This document shows, one piece after another, positions 12,701 to 24,300 of a DNA stretch of 64,000 bases; positions within the stretch are counted from its first letter, which is position 1; each line of letters starts with the position of its first letter. The position numbers and the translations under genes were made by a program. This DNA comes from Spirodela intermedia (lineage: Eukaryota; Streptophyta; Magnoliopsida; Alismatales; Araceae), in contig LR746274.1 of the NCBI GenBank assembly GCA_902729315.2, positions 2,631,037 through 2,695,036 of the forward strand. The letters are read 5' to 3'. The notes beneath the pieces were generated by a model that was given only the letters and a program-made list of their open reading frames with translations, ran no database searches and had not been told where the DNA came from.

Positions 12701-13015
12701 TTGTACCTCTTCAAGAGAATTGTACTCGTCTGCGATCCTGGAATACCTCCGCTCGAGCCTGCGCCGAGCGTTGGACGGCGGCGCCGCCCGTGGTGTCTGC
12801 GGCGGAGTGTAGCTGTCTCTGCGGGGGTGGGAGTAGCCGCCGTCGCGAGAATTGTGGCTCTGGTAGACCGGCTGCTGCGGGTACCCGCGGTGGCCGTACG
12901 ACGGCGTCGCCCACGGCGGCGGATCCTGCGCGTAGCCGCCGCCGGCGGAGCCGTACGACGACGAGCCGGACCTCGATCTCCTCCCCGCCTCCTCCCTGGA
13001 GCTGTTCCCTCCCAT
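9822..13015 (-). CDS. RGLG: RGLG-type copine/VWA-domain RING E3 ubiquitin ligase
   Basis: Eleven exons, reverse strand: 13015-12707, 12400-12316, 12235-12095, 11999-11886, 11785-11688, 11579-11500, 11398-11293, 11207-11080, 11002-10840, 10672-10616 and 9902-9822. They give 453 residues and all phases fit. The start MGGNSS has Gly2, the N-myristoylation pattern of this family, so plasma-membrane attachment is likely. A Ser/Gly/Pro-rich leader is followed by the copine-like von Willebrand A domain. It has a DFTKS metal-site motif (from D123), SIGDVQNPYEQAI, and the conserved VGVGDGPWDMM. The C-terminal RING spans about residues 410-442 (CPIC, CGHQTCCDC, CPIC). Family members ubiquitinate substrates in hormone and drought signalling. 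The RING is split by an intron after GHQ. ATG at 13013-13015 is used; the TTG just upstream is not a start. Confidence 0.95.
10062..10112. repeat. (AG)25 microsatellite in RGLG intron 10
   Basis: An uninterrupted AG run of about 51 bases inside the intron between the two RING-encoding exons. In the sense orientation of RGLG it reads CT and could act as a pyrimidine tract, though it is far from the acceptor at 9903. Confidence 0.95.
11639..11686. repeat. (CT)n microsatellite touching an RGLG splice donor
   Basis: About 23 CT units lie directly against the donor of RGLG exon 5. On the coding strand the exon ends GGGCAG at 11688 and the intron begins GTGAGAGAGA, so the repeat includes the donor bases themselves. 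Confidence 0.95.
12665..12697. repeat. (GA)n microsatellite in RGLG intron 1
   Basis: About 16 GA units lie within nine bases of the donor of RGLG exon 1 (exon ends at 12707). On the coding strand the intron reads GTACAATCCC and then the CT run. Confidence 0.95.
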
Positions 13016-13501
13016 CAACCTCCGTCAATCTCCGACGATCTCCGCAGAATCCACTCACCTGAACAGAGAAGAAGCGGCAGCTTACAGTTCAGAGAAGGCC
13101 AGATTCTCGAAGGGGAAGAAGAAGAAGAAGAAGAAGAAGAAGGCCTATGGCGTCCTCCCACAGAATCTAGAATTCTATGGTTATGCTGCCCACCAAACCA
13201 GAGGATGAAGAAAGCTCCCTACAGGCTCTAGAACCTGCCCCAAGCGAGCAGTGCCGACACGCAAGCACTCCCCTCCCGACTTGACGCCTTGACCGAGGCG
13301 GGGTCAACGGGGGACGGTAGTTAGAGAGAGAGAGAGTGGGCGGGTGGGGAAGATGAGGTGCTCAGATGTCCAAGAATAATTTCAAACAACGGGGGATACG
13401 AAACTTGCGGGATGCGACAACGGCCGCGAAGAAGAGGGAATTTCAGCAGTGACGACTGGATCTCTGCTGGTTCGCGGTCGACTTGATTGAAGGAGGATTG
13501 G

Positions 13502-13772
13502 ACAGAGAGAGAGAGAGAGATGGCAACGGCGGCATCGCTGCTCCGGCGAGATTTGGCAGAGAGGGAGAAGAGAAGCTAACAGGGTAAACCGCCATGGTTC
13601 CCGGCGGGAAGACGCTCTATTCGATCACCGCACACAGAAAGAGAGAGAGAGAGAGAGATGGCGGCGGCGGCATCCCCGCTCCGGCGAGATTGGGCAGAGT
13701 GGGACAAAAGAAGCTAAAAGGGTAAACCACCATGGTTCCGGACGGGAAGACACTCTATTCGATTACCACAGA
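13502..13772. repeat. 138-bp tandem duplication, each copy with a 19-codon ORF
   Basis: Copy 1 (about 13502-13639) and copy 2 (about 13640-13772) share ctccggcgagat, gaagcta and gggaagac-ctctattcgat in the same order. The matching ATGGs are at 13520 and 13658. Each copy has an ATG frame of 19 residues plus TAA (13520-13579 and 13658-13717), starting MATAASLLRRD and MAAAASPLRRD. Of eight codon differences, five are non-synonymous, so there is no sign of purifying selection. The copies lie 0.5 kb upstream of RGLG on the opposite strand. Confidence 0.85.
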
Positions 13773-15637
13773 ATCGACGGCATGAAGAGGCCGCTACCCA
13801 CCTTTCTGCGCACACTTTCGTTGAGGTTGCCCTCCCCACCTCCACCATTCCCTCTCTGAGCCCACGGAGGCAGAGATTAAAATGGTACCCAGCCACCGCA
13901 GATACCCCCAACTGCTACTGCCGCGAGAGGGACAATTGTTATTGACCGCAAGTAGGCAGGGCGGGAAGTGGTCAACCATGCAAATAATTGGTTTCAATCC
14001 ACCATTGGCGTACCATTTATCCACCTCTGTGAAGTTTCCTGCAGCCTTCCAGGAAAAGAGCTAGTAATACGTACTCTGTTGACCTCTCTCTCTTTCTCTC
14101 TCCCCCTTTTGAACGTTCTCCACTTGAAGTTTCCTTGTCATCCGTATCGGGGCACACCAAGTGAATACGTACGGGCAGAGAGAGCCCATAAACTATTTAC
14201 TTGACGTGTTCTCGTCGGTGAGACAACTAACGAATTTGTGACGGCGTCATCGACCAAGGGAATGGAATATTCGCGGGAAACAGCGGTCTTAAACGCATAG
14301 GAAACCCTGTCCTCTGGAAACTACAATTAAAGCAAACCTCAATGTCTAACACAATCAGTTCTAACAAATCAGATTGCATCTAGAAAATGCATAGGAAAAC
14401 CCTATAAAAATTAGTTTATACTAAGAAACCCAAAGCAATTAATCTAAGTCACTATTACTTATCTTTTTCGTAATTTTAATTATGGAAACTAAAAGTTGAA
14501 TATTTAACCTGTTGTTCTTCTTTTAGGAATTTAGAGAGGAACAAAATTTGTCAATAAACACACGTCATGAGTAAAAATAGAACCCTTCATCTCAAATAAT
14601 ACAATTTCCAATCGTTAAACATCAAAATTATTTTTATGACAAAAGAAATTGATGACTGATCACTTGTTAACAGGGGGAGAAATATTAAATTTATGGGATT
14701 TTTTTCTATTTTTAATTGGTTATTCTACATGAAAATAGACAATTCACTTCTGCTCTTTCCCTTTTATTGCGTTTTTTTTCCTTTTTATTACGTTCCCAAA
14801 GATATTATTCTTATCTAGGATATTTATTTTTTAACCGTAAAGAATAAATGCCATCATTTTGACTCCTACGCCCTAGTCTAATATTAGGTAGAACTTATGT
14901 AATCTCTTTCACTCTATCAATACCTGTAATCTAAATTTTCTTTTGGGAACCATTACCCTACCAACACTACCTACCATGGGCTGGAAGATGTTAACCTTTT
15001 CAAACCCCCTTGGTGGAGATGCTTGGCATGGTTCAATCCCCAACGATTGCCCCTAACTTCTGAGGATAAGCCAGGCAAACTCAGACCCCTGAGTCAAGAT
15101 TGATGGTGACTAGTCAAGGGTTTCTATAAATAGAAAAGTGGAGGAGAAATTGAGCATATTTTAATATTTTTGGTATATAGCAGATCATTGCAGATCTTTT
15201 TAACATTTATTAATGAGTATTTTTTTAATATGACCTTTTTCTAAGGAAAATATACTTTTAGGCTTGCATTTTTTTTAATATTTTTATGGGCTTAAATATA
15301 AAACTTTGTTTTTTATACTGGGTTGGAAGACTTACTGAAAACTTGGACAACTACAGACATAACAATAAGTCGTGATAGGGAAGTAAGCGAATAAATTATT
15401 GGGGGCAACCCAACCCACTAGAAAGAAAAAAAAATGGTAAAAATTTAAAGAAATAGATGGGGGCCACCTAATCTGCAACAGCAATGTTCAAATGAACCAT
15501 AACATTTCCCCAAATTAAAATTCAGGTCTTGCTCATCAATTTTATCCTAAAAGACGGTCAACTGGAGAAGATATATGATGTTATCATGGAGATTATGTTG
15601 ATCTTGATGCCCACATTAAGAAGCCAAGGTGGGCAAT

Positions 15638-15670
15638 TTCTTCCTCATAATTGTTTTTATGAGGAAGAAT
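15638..15670. repeat. 12-bp-arm hairpin
   Basis: ttcttcctcata at 15638-15649 pairs exactly with tatgaggaagaa at 15659-15670 across a 9-base loop. A second pair of arms, near 15731-15750 and 15914-15932, matches at about 16 of 19 positions. This suggests a degraded foldback element around 15.6-15.9 kb. Confidence 0.6.
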
Positions 15671-16890
15671 CACTGGTGAAGATGCAATGGGAGCATATTC
15701 AAGGTGAAAATACTAAATTGTTTTTATGAAGAAGCGAAGGTGGAATTACCCCAATTCCTCTGACGGTGATCACTGGAGCATATTCCAACGAATTTGAATG
15801 CCCGTCTCCTCACTACTTGCAACATTATCCAAGTGAAGAAAATATTCAAGGCTATTTAATTTTTTCATAAATATGAATTATTATGGATGTTCTTGTGAAT
15901 TCCAGCTTTGGGCAATTCCACCATCGCCTTACGTTGGGGAAGCATAATTCTGAGATATTATTCGGTAATTTAGTATTTTTTAGGAACTTCTAAGAAGGTT
16001 CAGCAGTATAGAGTGCCCGTCAAAGGATTTTCGTCGCCGGATCTTCTAGCTGAGCCGTTCGTTAAGCTGTGATTACCATACGTTTGACTCGTTCTTGGGA
16101 GGCTCTTGCTTCGAAGGGACTGCTTTGAGTTTCTGGGGAGGCTGGCTGATGTTGGTTGGTATAGGAGACTGTCGTCATAGCGACGACGTCATTACAGTGA
16201 GCAAGATGTAGTGGGAGGACTGAGGAATACGAGACCCGTTCCACCTCCTCGTCCCCGATGGCGGTTAACCCAGCGGCCAAGTTTCCTCTCTCTCTCTCGC
16301 TCGATAGGGACGTTGGGTTTTTATATTCATCTGCAAGGAGATGATAGTCTCCCAGGCCTTATCTTCCTCCGCCCAAACCCCAATTGGTTCTCTCAGCCAT
16401 CCACTGATGTGAGAGGAAATAACTGAGGAAGGGAGAGAGAGAAGTAAGAAGATGGTCACAAATAAATAAATAAATAAATATCCCAAATATAACTATGTAT
16501 GAGAGAGAGTGAGAGAGAGAGAGAGAGAGAGTGAGAGGGACTGCTGAGGTGAAGTTGAAGAATGGAGAGGGGGGTGTAGAGGGGATAGAAATTATCAACC
16601 ATACCCTAGCCTAGAGTAAATTATGGTAATTAGATTTATGAGAAACTTTTTCAGTATACTTACGGTAAATCATATAGTCGTAATTACTTCTAAATTTGTT
16701 TTCCAGATTTTTCAAGGGTTTTTTTCATAAATTAAAGAAATACCTGAAGATTGGTTTACGATTACTCCCTCCATATCTTCCTTCTTCATTTAGTTTTTGA
16801 GTTGTTTGAAACATGTGTAACAATTATTTTACTTATATTAGTGTAATGTTTCCACAAGGTTATAAATTTTAGTAAATGAAAGAGACAACT

Positions 16891-16891
<1 letters not shown>

Positions 16892-16929
<38 letters not shown>
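16892..16929. repeat. (TC)n microsatellite
   Basis: About 19 uninterrupted TC units in intergenic DNA. It is the longest of several in this stretch. Confidence 0.95.
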
Positions 16930-16930
<1 letters not shown>

Positions 16931-18389
16931 GTCCCTTTCGCTATCTATATTCTAATCACTTATTTAATTTTTTTCTCAATTAATTAACCCTTAGTAACTT
17001 CAACGGAGGATTCCCCACTTGTGATAGGATTGAGATGGACTCTAAAATAATTCATTTAAATCATGACATCTTCACTTAGCTACTTTGTTATGATCTTATT
17101 TAAAATAAATTGAGTATATCCCTTCAACCCCTAGTTGACTCAGCTACTAGTCTATTTTCCTATCTTAACCACCAAAATTTAATCCCATCTTTTGCTTTAC
17201 TCGAAAATTTATAAGTTTTTTAACGTAAATTGGGGCACTGTGTCTAGCTAGCTATAGAGCTAAGGTTTTCTTATATGGCTTACCACTAGATTTTTGGCAT
17301 GCCCACTAACTCAAGTATGCCATCTTTTTTGGACCCTACGTTTACTCTATGAAAAACCAAATTACGTTAAGGGAATCTTCATCATCAAATCATGTGAAAT
17401 TTTTTCATAGAAATTTTTCTTCTATTTCACTAGTTTCTATAGGAACACAATCACAAGTCAAGTGAATTTTTTGGGGTTGGAAATAATGCTCAAATCATTT
17501 AAAATATTCATCACTTTGATTATGGTTGACTAAAACATGATTGTATTAAAATATAAAAGATATAAAATATTGCATTAGCACCTTAAGAAAGTGATAAATT
17601 GTAATAGGTTTAAAACATAAAACCAAGTGAGATAATTAAAGCACAACTTCGGTAGAAGAGTAGGTTAGGAAGTTTTAACATCATGTGCACTATGATTTTC
17701 TTACTTCTTCAGACCTTCAAGTTTTCTTCACACTAATTGAATATCAGATTGAAACATAGGAGCCAAGAAATTTGTCCCAAAAATAACCAACGAAAAAGAA
17801 ATCAGATTTAAATTATTTTACTTCGCAGGCTTGAACTTGAATCCACCATTTTTACCCGTGAAGCATAACACTTAAATAATGATTTTAAGGAAATATTTTA
17901 TTCCGATAAAATAAGAAAATTTATATCTCAAATTTCCAGTGATCTAGGAGCTCCTTGCTTCATCCATTTATATCCTTTTGATGATCTTCCAGCCCTCACA
18001 GACAGACTTACACGCACAATAAGAAAGCATTAATCTTCATGGAAACAATGGGAAATGAATATGGGAACAATTTATTCTTTTCATCTGAATTTTTTGACTA
18101 GGAATTGATTACACAACACGCCTTCATTCCATTCATGGAAAGGAAAGAATAACTGAAGCTGTTTACCCTTTCATTCACGTGCTTGAGAGAAATCTGGTAA
18201 CATCTGAAGGGCCGGCACATTATTATTATGGAAGATCAGGCTAAAGCTGCTCCTAAAACTGCCACTGGAGGATGAAATTTACATCTCTGTATGGAATAAT
18301 TTTCCAAATCAGGCAATGGTTTCCTTCTCGGAACATCACCAGATAAACCCAAACGATGCCCAACACTTTAAACAAGAAACATCAAAAAT

Positions 18390-21300
18390 CTAAATGAGAG
18401 GTTCTGAGAGCTCCATCTCATTAGAGCTCTCCTGGGTAGCAACCTGATGGTGGACAATATTCAACCCCAGCCACTGCCATGGCCAGCAGATATATCTCTG
18501 CCGTAGTTGACTCCTGGATTCCTCCACGTTCTCTGACTCGCCCAGTTGCTGGGTCAACTCCTCCAGCCTCTCCCTTAACCTGGCAGACCTCATGTCAGCC
18601 AACCTTAAGGATTTCTCAGCTGCGTCCCTCGCAGCAATGGCTGCCATGGAGGTTTCCTCTTTGAATTTGAGCTTGCTCTCCAACTCTGAGACGGCCTGCT
18701 TTGCATCTTCCAGTTCTTGGCGAAGGGATGATAGCTACAGATTAAATATCCAAAATTTAGTAAGAAACTACACTGAAAAAAAAGAAAAAAAAAAAAAGTA
18801 AAGTCGCAAGGACATATTATATAACAGTCTTAGTCGGTCAGTGATATGAATTACTAGCGAAGGGCTGAAGGCAACTAGTCAAAAGAAACAGATTCAGTGA
18901 CATATTAACTGAAAAAATGTGAGAAGTTGCAACCAAATAAATATAAGTTCCTAAGTTAATGACAGCATAAATTTGGATGTACACGACTGCCTCATTTCGA
19001 GTAAGATGCAAAATTAGAAATTGCATTCTTAAAACTAAAGACCGTTTTCCTAACCAAAGGATCCAATAAATGGAAATGAGAATCCACGAAGCAGACGGGA
19101 TATCACTAGAAAAGGAAACAGAATAGGAACAGGAAGGAAAACTTTTGGATCTTGACCAGATATAAATATAGGAAAAAGGAAAATATCTGTATTTAGTAAA
19201 TTCATTAATAGAGACATCCTCTACAAATTCAAGGATATATACTGATGCAAGCTGAGCATGATTTTTTTAACAGATTATATAATTCATCATGCAACTAGGA
19301 TCATTTCTCCTCCAGCTGCAAATTATTACGTGAGTAACAGTGGCTATCCTTATTTCAACAAATATCATATGGCCTTCTGAGTGTCTGTACATTTCACAAT
19401 ATAGGAAGGCTATACAATATCCTGATTTCAACGCGAATCTTAACTGGTAATCCTTGGATTAAGAACATTACAGCTTATTTGGCTTAGTCTACTACAACTA
19501 TCTTTCCACATCCTCAACCATACTCGGTTTCAACTTCATACTTTACAAAAGGAATAAGAATTTTATTTTTTTTGGGTGGCAACTACACAGGTAATCTTTT
19601 ATAACAATGGCTATCTTCCTCCTTAAATGCCCATTTATTATTATTCATATATATCGACATAGAGACCCATACTCCAGTCATCCAACTTGAGAGTCTAATT
19701 ATACAAAAACTGGAGAGTGGGGATCCCATGAAACAATTAGCTAGGAAATTTAAACCGAAACTAACTCAATTCTCAGAATTAGAGGCCTTTGCACAATTCG
19801 CTACGGATCTTAATAAAGCTACTCATAAACAGTCAGAAAGAGGCCAACGATTAATTCAAATGCTAAAACAATCAAAATCTGCTTCTCTTGGGGTGGAAGA
19901 ACAGGTACCTACTATTTTACTCTTAGAAATGGATAGCCTGATTATTTGAACAAGATACTCAAAGAGAATGGTTTAAATATGTTTGATATTTCTATTTGAT
20001 TTGAATTTTACTCCATCCTAGTTAGTTTTAGGGTTGTTACTTTAAATTAAAACCAGTGAATGTGCTTTAATAAGCTGGCAATGTAGTATTTACCATTTTA
20101 CAGAGAAACTACTAGGTTTTTGAGGATAATAAGAGAGCATAAAATATCTATTGTCTCAAACATGGGACACCGAAATGCACCTCCCTCAGGAAGACAACCT
20201 TCTCACCCACAACGACCCAAGGCTTTTTCTTCAGCAATGAAGTATGGTTGAAACATGTTCTGAAGGATTTATTATAGTGAAAGACATCTTATACGAATGA
20301 AATAATTTTAAAAATGAAGAAAAAACGCTATATGACTTGCGTCCCAATATTGCTCCTCCCCTTACCCCCTCCTCTGATGCCTCTCGCCACCATGCTTCAC
20401 AATACTTCGAGGGAGGGGCACAAGGGCAGGCGGGAGGAGAAAGAAGTTGCCAGTCACTACAGGCCAAATCAAGTGGCAGGGATGGGAGAAAGATCGAGCG
20501 TGTTTTTCTGCTTTACTCTTTCCCCCCCCCCCCCCCCGTAGTTTGTACAAATTTCAGCTGTAGCCAACCCAAAGCATCTTTGTGAAAGAAAAAATGTGAA
20601 GAACATACCCCAGCCAGGGAATGAGTAATCTCTCTCACCAGATCAGGGAATTCATTGCCAACCCACATCAGTTGATTTGGAGTGGAATGGTTGGATTCAG
20701 ATAATACCAATGAACACCCACGGAATATCCACCAGCCAAACCCAAGATATTCACAATCTAAGCCTGAAACTCCAAATTCGATACCCGATTCTCTATACTT
20801 TTTTTTCAGTTACCATAAAGAGACTCGTCCAATCATGTCAAGATTTAGATAATTAAATTGAAAATTCCACCCTCCCATGCCCTTCTTAAGCAGTGAGCCA
20901 CCGCACATCCAAAGAGATATTAACGTAGTAAATTAACACTCTCTTTCCTCTTGTAAAACCACCATGCGCCCATAGGATGCACACATCCATTTGCTGCCAA
21001 TTCACCGTCAGATAGAAATGTCCAAATCCAAAGATTCTCCATCCTTCTTCTCATGTGTACTACATCTTACTCTAGTGTTCACCCTGGAATGATTGTTTCA
21101 TGAGGAAATATCTAATTCCTAGACCTCCATGTGAAAATTCATCAGACTCAAAGGATAAAAGAGAAAGATGAGAGTGAGTGAGAGAGACGAGGAAACCTTC
21201 CCAAAATAAAGTTATCTTAAAAGATAACTGAACTTGAAAGCAATCATTTTCAACTTAAATAAACTAAAGAATCGTTGAAAACTTTAAATCATGTAGAAAA

Positions 21301-24300
21301 AAGTGCCAAATCAGCACAGCTTTCATATGGGAAAAAAATTGAAAGGGTATTAACATGAAATTTTAACAGAAATTCAGAAAAATAAAAGGTATGATCACCA
21401 TAGGGATCTTGCATGTTTTCAAATGGTCTAGAGGAATGGAAATGAGAAGTGACCGTCAGGCTTGCTTGATGAGCATAATCATGTACAGGGTTGACTTGCT
21501 TTTCTAACTTCTTTGTTTCTTCTTCTAATCTACCATAATGTTAGACAAGAATTTACGCCCTCTGGCCTTCTTATGTGTGTTCTCCCAGCTGTCTGTCTTC
21601 TCTTCTCTTTGTTTTCTTCCTAGTACTTTGTACGTTTTGTCTGGTTTAGATTAATAGTGGCAAATAAACTTTGATTAGGATTTCAATTTTTATGAAATTA
21701 GATAAATGCACCTTAACTAATGTTTACCTACTCGTACATGATGCAGTAATAATTAAAACCAGATATTGACTTCGATCATTAATCACCGATTAAACTTACT
21801 AGACATGAAGGCCTCTTTTACACAAGGTGTTCAATTGCATACATTCTAAAGATGATGAACACGGGATAGAAGAAAACCCTAATAAATACAGCATGCATTC
21901 ATAGAGGCAAGAAATTCAGATTGCATTCATAGAATTATCAAGATGCAAAATTTTCAGGAAACATGATGACGGAAGGGCATCCGTCAGCCAAAGGGAAAAC
22001 AAATTATTCACACATAAATGACAGTATATAGAACCTGCCCGGGTTTCTAACAAGTACGTCAGTTTGTTTATACCTGAGTCACAAATTCTTGTTCAATGGC
22101 TCTTCCTGCTGCAGCTTCTTGCTCTGCTGCCAGTTTCCATCTAGCAATCTCTTCTTCTGCGGCTGCAATATCCATCATAAGTCCTTCAACCTATAAATGC
22201 CCATATTCAGAACTCTTTAATCACACATGATGTTTTCAACCAGCTAAATCAAAAAATCGAAAAAGTTCCTCATAATGAACTACCACAAAAAGGGAGCCCT
22301 TTCAACAAATGCACAAGGATGAAGGTTCATGTGAATTACGCTTTCATTCGCCAGATGCTCTTTTTCCTCAAGTTCTTTAATGCGGTGCTTTTGTTGGCCA
22401 ATCTCTTTTGCATGAGCACCCAGCTGTGTTTTAAGTAGACTACATTCTGCCCTTAATCCAGTAAAATGGTGTGCAAAAAAAAAAAAAGAAACAACATAGC
22501 AGTCAGCAGAGCCTAAACATGTATAGAACCATGAAGGTGCTGTTGAACAGTGGCTATAGTAAAGATGAGAAATCTTATGCTTCCATAGAAATATAAAGGT
22601 TGAAGTCATTTGCCGAACAAAATGACTGCACAAACAAAGTCGCATTCACTTTCTAAGAAAAGATCTGTAGTACGAATTTATTTATTTATTTATCCATTGG
22701 CATGGTGTCATTACTTGTAAGACGGTCTTAACCATAAGTTTTCTTTAGCGTAAAAAGATATGATATATCCAATCGCAGAGGCACCATCACTTGTGTACCG
22801 CATATCAGAATGTTATATCTAAGCACTCATCCATCACAAAACTAATGACTGCATAAAAAAGAAGAGTTCAGCTTACTTCTAACCCTTTTTTGCCAACTAT
22901 AGTGAATGATAGTAAAATATGTTCAACGAACCTTCTACAAAGACCAAATTTCCTTTCTGATCAGATATATAAACGAGGAAAATCGGGATATCGGCTTTGG
23001 AAAGGAAAATTGATCAGAGAAGGGAAGGAGAGATATCCTGTAGAATAAAATGGTGGAGATTTAGAAAGCCAGCCTCTGTGGCTCCCGATTCAATTATAAT
23101 TTTCATTAGTGATCTACCGTAGTTGTTTCACTTTGTATTGATAAAGCAATAACAAAATGCATGATATAAGCAAAAGACAAGGCATCTATCTCCAGAAGGA
23201 TTGCTAATTCAGAGAGCATTCAGCAGTCCTGTGATGAAAAACTGGGGTATAAACAATTTCAGTGAACATAGGGAAATTTTCTGAGAGCAGGTTTGTCTTA
23301 TAGCATCTGCACGATCAAGGAAAGTTACCAAAGGTGTGATAAAAAAGGCCATCTCTGTTGGTGGTGAAAAATCGCATCCCACAGTTATAAACACGAATCG
23401 ATTAGCATGGAACATCTTCTTTTCCCAGTGAAATCCCGTAGTATATGAAACAATGAATAAATGCTTTTGTTGCTGTGGAATAAGAAGCCTTGGTACTTTA
23501 TTGTATGCGTTCGGAGCTATTAGAGTGGGATCCACGGTGTAACTTTATTCTATATTTTATTGAATACCTATTTTTTAGCTGCTATAAATGTCTTAATCAT
23601 ATTTTCTGTAATGTTTACGAAAGGGCTCAGAATATTCCAACGATTTCTATCTTTTGACTGGAATATGTGGTTAATTTCCTGGCCAGTATAAGCATTCTAT
23701 TTTCACTAATGCGTACTCAGATACATCATGGTACGGGTTTATTTGGACTACAAAATCAAACCACATTATAGACAAGGAGCTTATAAGTAATATTCAACAT
23801 GATTGGAATTCATATATCAAGACATGTATATAACTATGGGAAGTCAGGAAATTACATAATCTAAATATTCCCACAAAAAGTTTGATTTTAATTCAAAATG
23901 ATCAATATTTAGAATCAGAACAAGTGATTGCTGAGATTCGTATCAGAGAAGCCACTTTGAATTTTAAAGAGAAGATTCCAGTGGCTAACCTTCACATGAG
24001 CGATGAAAATAATGATCGGTCAATATGTAAGGAAATGAAAGGGATTTCCTGCCTTCTTCATTCCAAACTCTGGGTGGAAATATTTAATAAGATCTTCAAA
24101 TAAACAGACAAGGAAATGTGGCAGGGATCAAGGGGTATTGTAGGTAAGGTGGAGAGTTGTAAAGTTCAAGAAATTGTTGTAGTCTTTAAAGGTTTCAAAT
24201 GTTTGGAATGTGTAGTGACTATGGAGAAGATGGAAGCGTTGGCCAATCTAGTTAAGGCTATTAAGCCCAGTAAATGGCAGCTTTCAGCTGCCACATGCCC

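Larger units (their letters stand above)
13016..18389. other. intergenic region with repeats; RGLG leader at its left end
   Basis: The first few hundred bases should hold the RGLG 5' leader and promoter (reverse strand); a GAA run sits near 13115-13141. A tandem duplication occupies 13502-13772. The remainder is AT-rich, with (GA)n at 16501-16539, an AAAT run near 16461-16480 and (TC)n at 16892-16929. I see no protein-coding gene, tRNA or intact mobile element. Short foldbacks occur at 15638-15670, and arms near 15731 and 15914 also pair. The short frames at 15529 and 16062 have no recognisable features. Confidence 0.55.

Noticed and set aside
15020-15045. tRNA-like T-loop string (ggttcaatcccc)
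   Set aside because: No matching acceptor stem, D-arm or anticodon arm upstream, so it is not a tRNA gene.
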